Below, one piece after another: positions 25,501 to 33,173 of a stretch of DNA of 64,000 nt; the first letter of the stretch is position 1; every line of letters begins with the position of its first letter. This stretch comes from Bacteroidales bacterium UBA3297 (GTDB taxonomy: Bacteria > Bacteroidota > Bacteroidia > Bacteroidales > Paludibacteraceae), in NCBI GenBank assembly GCA_002362105.1, contig DETD01000016.1, positions 6,999 through 70,998 on the forward strand, in the 5' to 3' direction. Position numbers and translations under genes: made by a program. Below the pieces are notes generated by a model. It saw nothing but the letters and a program-made list of their open reading frames with translations. It was not told the origin of the DNA and did no database searches.

Positions 25501-26707
25501 CAAGTTCACTCCTTCTGGAAAGGCTGTCTCGCTGAAAGCCTGGCAGGAACATGACAGGGCGAAAATACAGATTTCTGACCAGGGTGTGGGTATGACGGCC
25601 GAAAAGATTAAGGAGCTGCAAACCGAGGGCAGGCATACTTCTACCGAGGGTACACAGGGTGAGAAAGGTACTGGTTTGGGTGTAGCCATTGTCCGTGACT
25701 ATGTGCTGCAAAACAACGGTACGTTCAACATCGAGAGCACGCTGGGCGTGGGCACCACCACTACCATCACACTGCCGCTTACAGACGTTGAACTGGTTGA
25801 AAGCCAGTTGTCGCCTGTTAAGACTGTGCCCGATTTCGAGGTCGATACCGAACTCATGTCTGGAAATACGGTTCTTGTGGTGGACGACGATCCGCTCATC
25901 TGTCAGAATATTAAGAATATGCTCGACGCCTATGTCAGTGTGTTGGTGGCCAACAACGGAAGGCAGGCGCTTGAACTGATGGCACAGAATGCCATCGACA
26001 TTGTGGTCAGCGATGTGGAAATGCCGGTAATGAATGGTATTGATATGAGTATCGAGCTCTCGAAAAACGAGGCCCTCAACTATATCCCTATCCTGTTCCT
26101 TTCTGCCAAGAGCTCGGAGAGCGACAGGCTGCTTGGTCTGCTGACTGGCGCTATCGACTACATACCGAAGCCGTTCAGCCAGAACGAACTCCTCATTAAG
26201 TTGAACAACATCTTGTCGCTCCGTCAGAAACAACAGCAGCGTCTGTTGTCGGAACACATTGCGAACACCACCAGTGTGGGGGCTGACGATCATAGTGAAG
26301 CTGGTGCTGATGTTTGGAACGATGCCCAGACTGCTGACCCAGTCGCTGAAGGTAGCCCTGTGGTAGATGGGCAGAAACAGGAGCAGATTAATCCGCTTTT
26401 GCGCGAAATGCTCGATGTCATCGAAAAACACTATACCGACAATACCTATTCGGTTGAGCGTTTGGCCGACGATATGTGTATGACTAAAATCACCCTCTAC
26501 CGACGGGTGAAGACCCTCTCAGGGCAGACTCCGGTCGAACTGCTCAACGAATTCCGGTTGCAGAAGGCTATGGCGTTGTTGAAAGAGGGGAACATACAGG
26601 TGGGCGATGTGGCCTTCCAGGTCGGTTTCTCCGACCCGGCCTATTTTACCCGCCGGTTCCGCAATTTCTTCAATTTCCCGCCAAGTGCTGTAAAACCAAA
26701 CAAATAG
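22547..26707 (+). CDS. Hybrid two-component system sensor-regulator (HTCS)
   Basis: Single-polypeptide sensor kinase and transcription factor. The frame is open from a GTG at 22544, but the ATG at 22547 is the likely start. Signal peptide, then a periplasmic two-propeller sensor (repeats such as SLGHVWVGTDFGLNCFDG and GLGRIWVTTWGGGLYS), a Y_Y_Y domain (about 720-775), one membrane segment (WWFRLLLLALVVGLVYRR, about 795-815), HisKA with His865 (VVAHDLKNPMF), HATPase, a receiver with Asp1156 (VVSDVEMPVMNG) and a C-terminal AraC-type helix-turn-helix (about 1288-1386). Such proteins bind glycan breakdown products and activate adjacent glycan-use genes; here the next gene is a GH30 glycosidase. 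Confidence 0.95.
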   Translation: MRFGTVKNTIGALGAVALLMPGTLLAQKRMNFDNFTTSDGLSSNLVYSLAEDSLGHVWVGTDFGLNCFDGTVFKSYPKKQYPQLYRNDIGHLACLPSGHVMMGGGNGFLAVYDGKIDRFSDVAPANYDSSYQKTVTSFCLSQTSGRFLAATSNGIYEFSHKQYRFLPQGPLYKNTEPFSIDAMSSDTRGRYWILTDGSMVVYREDGKEVFNQPIGNDEQHAIISSIYPVSPSLMVAYGLADRLSFYSIAANGEVGFSHHVLLPFRNVRNFVRAKNGSFWFITDGDGLWMSKGVPTQMSDFQKVLPYGANEEAFSKLYAVMVDRSGDLWVGSQNSGLWRLRLNHNNGIFTATELGLANCMATGFADLKDGRHLVASDGIGIFSYSDHNPTPFLYGPSNGLTNKNVTSVLNDGLGRIWVTTWGGGLYSSPTDNIHFTNIPFTGINSPRSNLFSVVRLVNGDYWVCAGGDGIYVLHNGQWSLKLLQHPNYGDAPDRWPYFVVEASSSLLWIFTSTTVWIDNNGVVAPIKVHYHGSSKDQMISIHDACFVPNYGVLAATNNGLLLFKADGSAYSKLNYCPSSYFSSVLLAADGAVWASGTEGIVKVDLKAQKCVSYPFDFSSKGQNYFKIRSKIVDSNGRIYFGNRDGFFSFNPNTSVMDMGVGHVGISRLLINGEPVTFDYEDAADPNSEVLAFYGKHECGNWKTYGNGGELNLGYGETNLDIQFDVVDFNECSSRLFYRLNGLYDSWTMVPADKNFNFSYIPSGSYTLELAMQSGLGADYKTLYSLSILVSPPWWATWWFRLLLLALVVGLVYRRYRNVVREKIVLQEKVNERTLDLKTKNQLIEKRNSELNRVLSYKDRLIAVVAHDLKNPMFAIVGALEGLLRKDASMNPEERQKVVGDVLGSARTLQTEMSKLLAWATSSQDDIEYRPSNTDLAQIIDSDLALLKATADGKGVKVLSEVNVRNYCYIDARMVSTVIRNVVSNSIKFTPSGKAVSLKAWQEHDRAKIQISDQGVGMTAEKIKELQTEGRHTSTEGTQGEKGTGLGVAIVRDYVLQNNGTFNIESTLGVGTTTTITLPLTDVELVESQLSPVKTVPDFEVDTELMSGNTVLVVDDDPLICQNIKNMLDAYVSVLVANNGRQALELMAQNAIDIVVSDVEMPVMNGIDMSIELSKNEALNYIPILFLSAKSSESDRLLGLLTGAIDYIPKPFSQNELLIKLNNILSLRQKQQQRLLSEHIANTTSVGADDHSEAGADVWNDAQTADPVAEGSPVVDGQKQEQINPLLREMLDVIEKHYTDNTYSVERLADDMCMTKITLYRRVKTLSGQTPVELLNEFRLQKAMALLKEGNIQVGDVAFQVGFSDPAYFTRRFRNFFNFPPSAVKPNK

Positions 26708-26770
26708 TCGTATTTGGAAAAATATTTCACTATTGGTTGAAAAAAATGTACAATTCTTCTGAAAGTTTAT

Positions 26771-26778
26771 TATATTTG
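26771..26778 (+). promoter_or_regulatory. -7 element of the GH30 gene
   Basis: TATATTTG in the 143-base gap between the HTCS and GH30 genes. No -33 match at standard spacing, as might be expected of an activated promoter. Confidence 0.5.
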
Positions 26779-26850
26779 AGGCAGTTACCCCAATTAGTGC
26801 TTTTGAGGGTAAGTTTGTTGATTGTCTAGTAACACTAAGATTTGAGCTAC

Positions 26851-29550
26851 ATGAACCGTTTTGCTGACATATTGAGAAATAGGTTGCTGCTGTGTCTGCC
26901 CTTGGCGGCAGTTGTGGCGGACAACGCTTTTGGCGCCACGGTGAGTGTCTATCCCGATAAGGTCGGTCAAACCGTAGGCGGTATTGGCGGCGGTATTGTT
27001 TATTTTCAAGACTGGTTGACCAATCATCCGAACCGTGAGGCTGTTTACGATACTTTGTTTAACGGCTTGGGCATTTCGTGCCTGCGTATGGGCAACTGGG
27101 CTGTTGAAGACAATGCCGACGATAACCTTATCGCTTCCAACGACGCCATTATTTATAAAGCCGCCAAAGAGTATTGTGGCGACAAATTACCCGTTTTAAT
27201 GACTTCCTGGTCGGCTCCGGCCTATCTGAAGGCGAACAACAGCCGTCACGGCTCTAACAACTGGGCCAAAGGTACGCTCAAGAAGGAGAACGGACAGTTT
27301 GTATACGACAAGTACGGGCAGTGGTGGGCCGAATCGTTGGGCCGTTACCACAAACTTGGTGTGTTCCCCGACTTTATCTCCATTCAGAACGAGCCCGACT
27401 GTGACCAGCCCGATTACGACTGCATGGTGCTGAACCCTACCGAAACGTACGACGTGGCTGGCTATGGAAAGGCGTTGTCGGCGGTCAGCGCGCAGGTCCG
27501 GAAAATGCCGAATGCTCCGAAGATGATCGGTGCCGACAACATCGGCATCGGATGGAACCAGACACAAGACTATGTGAACAACCTCGACAGGAAGTTGCTC
27601 GACGGATACTCTTTCCACTACTACCACAGTGGCAAGAACGACCATTCCGACCGCTACAGCTATCCGAACGATTTCATCGAGTCGATGAAGGGGCTGGCTA
27701 ACGATCTTAAGGACAAACCCATGTTTATGACCGAGAATTCGGCTTTACGCGAGTCTGTTCCGATGGATGCCGTTTATACCGCCTGGTTTATTGCGAATGC
27801 TTTCAACATCAACAGGGTCCAATACTATTTCCACTGGAACCTCATTTGGGGCGATGGTGGCGAAACCTGCATCAATCTGCAGAAGTGGGACTCTACCTAT
27901 AAACAGCCATGGAATGGCGGTTTCCGTACACAACCGGCCTATCACGGGCTGAGGCATTTCTCGAAGTTTGTCCGCCCGGGTATGCAGTTGATCGACACGT
28001 GGGCGTCGACCAACCAGATGACGACCTGCGGTTTCAAGGCGGCCGACGGCTCTGCCTATACGCTCATATTCATCAACCAGGGCAATACCGAGCAGACTGT
28101 TTCGCACGACCTGCCGGTCGACGATGTCAATTTCGATTCGAGAGTGGTGCTGACGGCTGCCGATAAGGATATCTATAGTCAGGATTTGGGTGCCTACCAG
28201 GGTTCGGTCACCATGCCGGCCCACAGTGTGGTCACCATCGTATACGAGAAAGCGCATGCCAATGTGTCGCCTTATGTTTTCAAGTTCGACCCTGCTACAA
28301 ACAACGGTCATTGGACCAATCCGGCTAACTGGAATACGGGTTGCAAACCTTGGCCTACCGACTCGCTTGTCCTTTTCGACGGCGAATGCAAGCTCAGCAA
28401 GTTCCACCATAAGGCCCCTATTGTAGTGCTGAACAGCGCGCTGTTCAGTCTGCTTGGCGACGTCTCTGTCGACAGCACTATACACATGCACGGCGGTGCC
28501 TTGAAACTGCACACCGACAGTACCAGTTACGCCCTGCGTGGCAGTGGCATCTCGGTCGAACAGCCGTCTACCGTTATTGTTGCCGACAAGGGTAGCAGTC
28601 TATACTTGTACGACGAGTTGTACGGCTCGGCTTCGTTAAACAAGGTGGGTGGTGGTGTGCTCGACCTCTACACAACCAACCGCGACTTCTCGGGCACCTG
28701 GTATGCCCGCGACGGAATCATTGTAGCCAATGCTGCCGATGCTCTCGGTTCGGGCAATGTGGAGGTGGCCGGTGCCGGACTGTTGCAGGTCAACTTCCCG
28801 TGTGCGCTGACCAACTTGCGTTTGGAACACGACTCCACACTTCTATTGAACGACACGCTTAGCGTTGTTAACGCATATTTCGATGAAATGACCATTCCGA
28901 ACGGAAAATACACCAAGGAAGACTTCCCGAACTATATCATGGGCGACGGTGTGCTGGTGGTTGAGCATCCTTATCCGGTGCTGTTCAAACAAGATGGTGG
29001 CGACAGCGTGCAGGTGGTCGGCATCGATTCGGCTATTGTGTCCATCTCTTACACGTGGGAGAATGCCGAAACTGTCGATGTTGACTGGAATCCGCACCAG
29101 CCCGATGGCATCAATGTCGAGATAGCCGAGTGGAACAAGACGGTGTCGTTCGATGGGAAGCCGACTGAGGTGGGCGAGTTCGTTTACCACATAGCTACCG
29201 TCAGCATCGAAGACAGCATTTTCGTTAAAACGGGTATGATTAAGGTGCTCGACTCTACAGTCTCTCACAACGTAAAAGTAACGACTGTTGGTGTTGGCGA
29301 TGCGGTGGTTATTCCGTCGGTGACTCGTTGCGGCGAAAAATCGGTATTGTACTTCAATTCCCCTTCTGCCACTACTGTCCATTTGACTGTTTTAAGCGCT
29401 ACAGGCACGAAAGTGGCCGAAATGGATATAGACGCCGTCGAGGGTTATAATAGTGCCGTATTGCCGCTCAATAGGCTCTCGTCGGGCATTTATCTGGTAA
29501 AGGTGGGTGCTAACGACTATTCAAAAGTTTTGAAAATTCAGATTAAGTAA
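26851..29550 (+). CDS. Secreted GH30-family glycosidase with probable type IX sorting domain
   Basis: The ATG at 26851 (frame extends to a TTG at 26842) gives a signal peptide ending near FGA-TV. The catalytic (beta/alpha)8 barrel spans about residues 30-380: GGIGGGIVYFQDWL, SWSAPAYLK, the acid/base in SIQNEPD (Glu181) and the nucleophile in FMTENSA (Glu295). A small beta domain (to about 475) completes GH30; the barrel resembles xylan-type GH30 subfamilies more than glucocerebrosidase. Residues about 480-720 form a beta-rich region with a PATNNGHWTNPANW start. The last ~80 residues (VLYFNSPSATTVHLTVL ... LSSGIYLVKVGANDYSKVLKIQ) look like a type A Por/T9SS sorting domain. Probably controlled by the HTCS upstream. 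Confidence 0.88.
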   Translation: MNRFADILRNRLLLCLPLAAVVADNAFGATVSVYPDKVGQTVGGIGGGIVYFQDWLTNHPNREAVYDTLFNGLGISCLRMGNWAVEDNADDNLIASNDAIIYKAAKEYCGDKLPVLMTSWSAPAYLKANNSRHGSNNWAKGTLKKENGQFVYDKYGQWWAESLGRYHKLGVFPDFISIQNEPDCDQPDYDCMVLNPTETYDVAGYGKALSAVSAQVRKMPNAPKMIGADNIGIGWNQTQDYVNNLDRKLLDGYSFHYYHSGKNDHSDRYSYPNDFIESMKGLANDLKDKPMFMTENSALRESVPMDAVYTAWFIANAFNINRVQYYFHWNLIWGDGGETCINLQKWDSTYKQPWNGGFRTQPAYHGLRHFSKFVRPGMQLIDTWASTNQMTTCGFKAADGSAYTLIFINQGNTEQTVSHDLPVDDVNFDSRVVLTAADKDIYSQDLGAYQGSVTMPAHSVVTIVYEKAHANVSPYVFKFDPATNNGHWTNPANWNTGCKPWPTDSLVLFDGECKLSKFHHKAPIVVLNSALFSLLGDVSVDSTIHMHGGALKLHTDSTSYALRGSGISVEQPSTVIVADKGSSLYLYDELYGSASLNKVGGGVLDLYTTNRDFSGTWYARDGIIVANAADALGSGNVEVAGAGLLQVNFPCALTNLRLEHDSTLLLNDTLSVVNAYFDEMTIPNGKYTKEDFPNYIMGDGVLVVEHPYPVLFKQDGGDSVQVVGIDSAIVSISYTWENAETVDVDWNPHQPDGINVEIAEWNKTVSFDGKPTEVGEFVYHIATVSIEDSIFVKTGMIKVLDSTVSHNVKVTTVGVGDAVVIPSVTRCGEKSVLYFNSPSATTVHLTVLSATGTKVAEMDIDAVEGYNSAVLPLNRLSSGIYLVKVGANDYSKVLKIQIK

Positions 29551-29579
29551 ACAATCGTATAAATACAGGGTTACACATT

Positions 29580-29617
29580 AACAGGTGGTCGTCTGTAGGA
29601 TGGCCGCCTGTTCTTTT
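29580..29617 (+). terminator. Terminator after the GH30 gene
   Basis: AACAGGTGGTC (29580-29590) pairs with GGCCGCCTGTT (29602-29612) allowing G-T pairs, followed by CTTTTTG. Confidence 0.75.
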
Positions 29618-29720
29618 TGTATGGGTGTAATAAATGCCCCCTTGGGCCGGCTCATAGGTTTTATGATGCTGCTTTGTATATTTCTGTGGCCGTTAATTTA
29701 CCCCTGATGCGGTTTATTAA

Positions 29721-29735
29721 CCGCAAAATTTGCGG
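29721..29735. repeat. Palindrome CCGCAAAATTTGCGG
   Basis: Seven-base perfect arms around a single central base, followed 8 bases later by a small GTCC/GGAC hairpin with the same GCAAA in its loop. Could be part of a structured RNA or an operator; nothing nearby identifies it. Confidence 0.4.
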
Positions 29736-29805
29736 CTTATTGTCCGCAAAGGACTAAAAGTGATTATATATGTTCCAGGCCCAGCTGAAGATGTAACCTG
29801 ATGTT

Positions 29806-29922
29806 ATATAAAAACCCCGGTGCGTTTCACGGCATCCGGGGTTTGGTGTTTTTGTGGCTTATATCAAGCGACAAAAACCATACTAACAAATACAAAACCT
29901 TATGGCTATTAACTTCTTAATT
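29806..29922 (-). ncRNA. Candidate small RNA of about 115 nt
   Basis: On the minus strand a good promoter (29929-29959) predicts a transcript start near 29922, and a strong terminator hairpin AAACCCCGG/CCGGGGTTT (29844-29812) followed by TTTTATA ends it. Between them there is no reading frame longer than five codons (MVFVA). It does not match an RNA family I can name. The same hairpin could also serve as the terminator of the Fur-family gene upstream on this strand. Confidence 0.5.
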
Positions 29923-29928
29923 ACAATG

Positions 29929-29959
29929 CAAAGTTAGAATGCCGGCCGATTTCTTGAAA
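29929..29959 (-). promoter_or_regulatory. Promoter of the candidate small RNA
   Basis: On the minus strand TTTC (29956-29959, one mismatch), 19-base spacer, TAACTTTG (29929-29936). Confidence 0.6.
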
Positions 29960-30033
29960 TACCAATTTTTAGTGATTTTGTATACCATCGTTCCTCAAAA
30001 TTTGGTATAATTTGTGGTAGGTTAGTATGGTAC

Positions 30034-30471
30034 TTATTGCTTTTTCGATTTGCAGGTCGGGCAGATGCCTTTCAAAACATAGTTGATACGTTCCACCTCG
30101 AAACCGTCGGGCAGGTCGACAACTGGCGCCGATATGCCTTTCAAACAGTAGGTGTGTTGGCATTCGGTACAGAAGAAATGCGTGTGCTGGTCGTTGTCGC
30201 CCACTCCGTCGTGGTTATGGTCGTGGCAACAGGGCTCGTACTTTACCGAGCCGCTGCCGTCGTCAATTTCGTGAACCAGATGGTGCTGGCTGAAGGCGGT
30301 AAGGCTTCGGAAGATGGTGCTTTTATCGACGGTTACCAGGGCATCTTCCAAGTCGCTCAGGCTCATTGCGTCTTCCGAGTCCAGCAAGGCTTTGAAAACC
30401 AAAAGGCGCGTGGCAGTGGGTTTTATGTCGTGCAGTAGCAGGCGCTCTTCTATTTCGTTGTGTTCGTTCAT
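30034..30471 (-). CDS. Fur-family metal-responsive regulator (Zur-like)
   Basis: 145 residues. N-terminal winged helix (KPTATRLLVFKALLDSED, DKSTIFRSLTAFSQHHLVHEI), then a hinge and a metal-binding half with the structural zinc cysteines CTECQHTYCL and GICPTC, plus a histidine/aspartate-rich loop CCHDHNHDGVGDNDQHTHFF. The layout fits Fur-type repressors; the His-rich loop resembles Bacteroidales zinc-type members, but metal specificity cannot be settled from sequence. No metal transporter lies next to it. A -7 element (30489-30496) precedes it. Confidence 0.9.
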   Translation of the reverse strand: MNEHNEIEERLLLHDIKPTATRLLVFKALLDSEDAMSLSDLEDALVTVDKSTIFRSLTAFSQHHLVHEIDDGSGSVKYEPCCHDHNHDGVGDNDQHTHFFCTECQHTYCLKGISAPVVDLPDGFEVERINYVLKGICPTCKSKKQ

Positions 30472-30488
30472 AATGGGCTGTTTGTAGG

Positions 30489-30496
30489 CAAAGGTA
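30489..30496 (-). promoter_or_regulatory. -7 element of the Fur-family gene
   Basis: TACCTTTG on the minus strand, 18 bases before the start codon, placed directly after the terminator hairpin of the upstream small gene. Confidence 0.5.
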
Positions 30497-30499
30497 CAT

Positions 30500-30542
30500 A
30501 AAATAAAACGGAAACAGGTTTAGACTGTTTCCGTTTTATTTT
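30500..30542 (-). terminator. Strong terminator of the small gene at 30580-30829
   Basis: Perfect 18-bp stem (30500-30517 with 30525-30542) and a 7-base loop. The AT-rich outer stem gives a T tract in the minus-strand transcript. Nothing on the plus strand points into it, so it belongs to the small minus-strand gene. Confidence 0.85.
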
Positions 30543-30670
30543 GCGGATGCTAAATACATTTTTAATTGATGGCCGACTCTTAGTGTGAATACTTTGCAGG
30601 AACCGCATGGCCTTGCCTCTCTTGTTTGCCATCTCTTACACCTTTGAATTCATCTTTTCTGGTAATTTCA

Positions 30671-30829
30671 TTAGCCAAAAATGTGTTCAAATGAACTGGT
30701 AGGTTTAGTAACTACAGGTGTTGTTTCCTTACGGTCAGCAACAAGACTGGTCTCGTCAATCCACGCAGTCTTCACAGCATTGTTTCCCATTGTTACGATA
30801 GGTTGGTCTTCTTTAAAGTAGTATTCCAT
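30671..30829 (-). CDS. Small protein of 52 residues, possibly a frameshifted 82-residue gene
   Basis: ATG at 30829 is preceded by a perfect Shine-Dalgarno (AGGAGG, 30835-30840), rare in this window. The product MEYYFKEDQPIVTMGNN... reads to ...SSFEHIFG and stops at 30671. The stop comes just after a run of five T (minus strand; 30677-30681). With four T the frame continues LANEITRKDEFKG... to a stop at 30580, giving 82 residues that end right before a strong terminator. So this is either a complete 52-residue protein, a gene broken by a one-base insertion, or a programmed frameshift. A three-codon ORF (ATG TCT AAC TAA) precedes the Shine-Dalgarno. Family not recognised. Confidence 0.6.
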   Translation of the reverse strand: MEYYFKEDQPIVTMGNNAVKTAWIDETSLVADRKETTPVVTKPTSSFEHIFG

Positions 30830-30834
30830 AGTCG

Positions 30835-30840
30835 CCTCCT
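30835..30840 (-). promoter_or_regulatory. Strong Shine-Dalgarno site of the small gene
   Basis: AGGAGG on the minus strand, five bases before ATG at 30829. Most genes in this window have no such site. Confidence 0.75.
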
Positions 30841-30874
30841 TTTTTAGTTAGACATTTGAGTTTTCTTCTTTTAA

Positions 30875-30882
30875 CAAAGTTA
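30875..30882 (-). promoter_or_regulatory. -7 element of the small gene
   Basis: TAACTTTG on the minus strand, 45 bases before the start codon; no -33 match at standard spacing. Confidence 0.55.
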
Positions 30883-31079
30883 TGTAATAGTTGTTGTTTT
30901 TCCTAATTTTACGCCTATGTTTGATAATATGGCTGTAAAATCTTGTTTTACAACATCTTTTTAAGTTGTTTAGGAATTTTCGCTAATATAGCAACTGTTT
31001 TTGAAAACACAAACTGATGGACGAATTTTCTGGGAAAAAACTTCTTTTCTTGCCCCTGCCTGCTAATGATACGTGGTTT

Positions 31080-33167
31080 TTACAGCCACTCTAAAAAGTA
31101 CTGCCGCACTTTTTTCATCAGGTGCACGCGTTCGGGTCCGCGTACGTTGTGCGGATGTCCTACATATACGGCATAGTCGATTTGTTTGTCGTTTTTAACA
31201 GCCTGTTGCAGTATGTCGAGGCTGTTCTGCCATAGCACAACGGGGTCGGTGTTGCAGTGGATGAGCAGCAACTTCCCTTCCAGCTGCCCGACATAGCGGG
31301 TCAGGTCGTGTTGGTTGTAGCCCTCGGGGTTTTCTTGCGGGGTCTGCATATAGCGTTCGGTATACATTACTTCGTATAGGCGCCAGTTGGTGACTGGGCC
31401 GCCGGCAACCCCCACTTTAAAGAGGTGCCCCACTTTCAGCATAAGGCTGGTGCTGATGAAGCCGCCAAAACTCCAGCCATACACGCCGATGCGGTTACTG
31501 TCTATTATTTTTTCTTGTTGGCAGATCCATTCAACCGCCGTTACGTAGTCTTCTATTTGTGGACCACCGATGTTCCTCCAAATTTCCTGCTCAAAGACCT
31601 TCCCCCGGTTGGCACTGCCACGCGGGTCTATGGTGAAGACCATATAGCCTGCCTGAGCCATCATATATTCAAATCCGGCGGTGCCGCAGTTCCAGTCTTT
31701 ACGGATGAGTTGCACGTGCGGACCTCCGTAAAAATAGCAGACCAATGGATATTTCTGGTCGGCTTGGTAGTTGGTGGGGCGCACCAGACGGTAGCTGATG
31801 TCGTATCCGTTTTGTCTAATGCTTCCTATTTCCACTTCGGGGACGGCATATCCCTCTAGCGGATTCTTACTGCTATATAGGTCGTAGCCCTCTTTGTTGC
31901 CCAATTGGCGAAGGGTGACTCTGTAGGGCGTTGTAGGCGACTCCATTTCGTCGATGTAGTAACCGTCTTGCAGTAGGGTGCCCTTGTGGGTCGAGTGTGT
32001 GTCGCCCAGTAGGGTAAGATGCCCTTCCAAGTCTGCCGCCATCAAACTTCGGGCAGTGCAGTCGAAAGCATTGCATTCGAAAAATAACTGCTCTGTCTGT
32101 TGGCTGTATCCCACAATCCTGGTTACCTCGCCGTCCAAATTAGCAAGCTGGCAGACTAGTCCGTTACACATACTGTAGAGGTAGGGCGTGTTATAGCCGT
32201 TGCGGCGGCTCTGCCATATAAACAGGTCGTCTTTGCCGGGTATGAATAGCGGAGTGTGTTCGGGTTCGCTGTATTTCTGGTCGTCTTCCTGTAGCACCGT
32301 CTTTTGGAACCGCCCCGTGCCGGCGTCGAACAAGTTGACGCGGCAGTGCTGTTGGTTGCGGGTCAGTTCGGCGGCAAGCAGTTGTTGGTTGTCGGGTGTG
32401 AACGTAACGCAGCAGAGGTAGTCTTCGGGTGCGCCTTGTTTGTCGATGACAATGGTTTTGCCGGTGTTAAGGTGGTAGATGCCGATGGTGGTTTGCTCGC
32501 TTGCCGCACCTGCCATAGGGTAGCGTATGTTGCGGAGGGTGGCAATCGGTTTTTCGATGTCGACTAGCGGATACTCGGTAACCGGACGCTGATCGGTGAT
32601 GAAAAAGGCCAGTTTTTCACCGTCGTTGCTCCAGTAGGTGCCCTTCTCGATGCCAAATTCGTCTCTAGCGGCTGTTTGGCCTGCTGTGACAGCCTTTTCT
32701 TCCGATTGGTAGACAAGAGTACTCTTGCCTGCCGAATCGAGCAGGAACAGGCCGTTTTCGTGCAGGTAGGCGAAGCGGTTTGCCGCTGGGCTATAGTCAA
32801 AACCTTCCCAGTCGGGGTTTATGGCAATCTGGACATTGATGTGGGGGGTAAGCAGGTCGGCCACAACAATCTGGTCTTTCAGTTTGAGCCAGAAGCAGCC
32901 CGGCTGCCCCATTATGGTGTGGAGCGGAGTGTCCTCTTTATAACCCGAACCTTCGCCAAAGAGGGCCATGTAGGTCCCAACGTCGTGCTTGGCCAGTAGG
33001 TTCGGGGTACCGTCTGTATAGCGGTAAAAATGGAGAAAGTGGTTGTGGTAGTAGGTTACCAGACCGTCTACCGCTTGCAGTTGCTTGAACCGGTCGGGCT
33101 GGAAGTTGTTATAGTCTTTTCCTCCAGGAATCAGTCCCTCAAGGGGTATGTTTTGCAGTAGTTCCAT
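31080..33167 (-). CDS. S9 family prolyl oligopeptidase, dipeptidyl peptidase IV type
   Basis: 695 residues. N-terminal DPP IV-type beta-propeller (to about residue 440), then an alpha/beta-hydrolase domain with nucleophile motif GVYGWSFGG, a PRGSANRG segment before it, Asp in HCNTDPVVLWQN and catalytic His in YVGHPHNVRG. The family cleaves Xaa-Pro dipeptides from peptide N-termini. Bacteroidales homologues usually carry a signal peptide; this one begins directly with MELLQNIPLEGLIPGGKDY, the first conserved segment, so it may be cytoplasmic or use an unseen upstream start. Six bases downstream of the cysteine-rich small gene. Confidence 0.9.
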   Translation of the reverse strand: MELLQNIPLEGLIPGGKDYNNFQPDRFKQLQAVDGLVTYYHNHFLHFYRYTDGTPNLLAKHDVGTYMALFGEGSGYKEDTPLHTIMGQPGCFWLKLKDQIVVADLLTPHINVQIAINPDWEGFDYSPAANRFAYLHENGLFLLDSAGKSTLVYQSEEKAVTAGQTAARDEFGIEKGTYWSNDGEKLAFFITDQRPVTEYPLVDIEKPIATLRNIRYPMAGAASEQTTIGIYHLNTGKTIVIDKQGAPEDYLCCVTFTPDNQQLLAAELTRNQQHCRVNLFDAGTGRFQKTVLQEDDQKYSEPEHTPLFIPGKDDLFIWQSRRNGYNTPYLYSMCNGLVCQLANLDGEVTRIVGYSQQTEQLFFECNAFDCTARSLMAADLEGHLTLLGDTHSTHKGTLLQDGYYIDEMESPTTPYRVTLRQLGNKEGYDLYSSKNPLEGYAVPEVEIGSIRQNGYDISYRLVRPTNYQADQKYPLVCYFYGGPHVQLIRKDWNCGTAGFEYMMAQAGYMVFTIDPRGSANRGKVFEQEIWRNIGGPQIEDYVTAVEWICQQEKIIDSNRIGVYGWSFGGFISTSLMLKVGHLFKVGVAGGPVTNWRLYEVMYTERYMQTPQENPEGYNQHDLTRYVGQLEGKLLLIHCNTDPVVLWQNSLDILQQAVKNDKQIDYAVYVGHPHNVRGPERVHLMKKVRQYFLEWL

Positions 33168-33173
33168 TAACCT

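Larger units (their letters stand above)
29551..30033. other. Intergenic region with terminators, palindromes and a candidate small RNA
   Basis: No protein gene seen in these 480 bases. From left to right: GH30 terminator, a 15-base palindrome (29721-29735) with an adjacent GTCC-GCAAA-GGAC hairpin, a strong hairpin at 29812-29844, a candidate minus-strand RNA with its own promoter, and the end of the Fur-family gene. Confidence 0.6.

Noticed and set aside
23126..26431. Large minus-strand open frames (336, 229 and 388 codons) opposite the HTCS gene
   Set aside because: They lie fully inside a gene with continuous domain matches and show no recognisable protein features.
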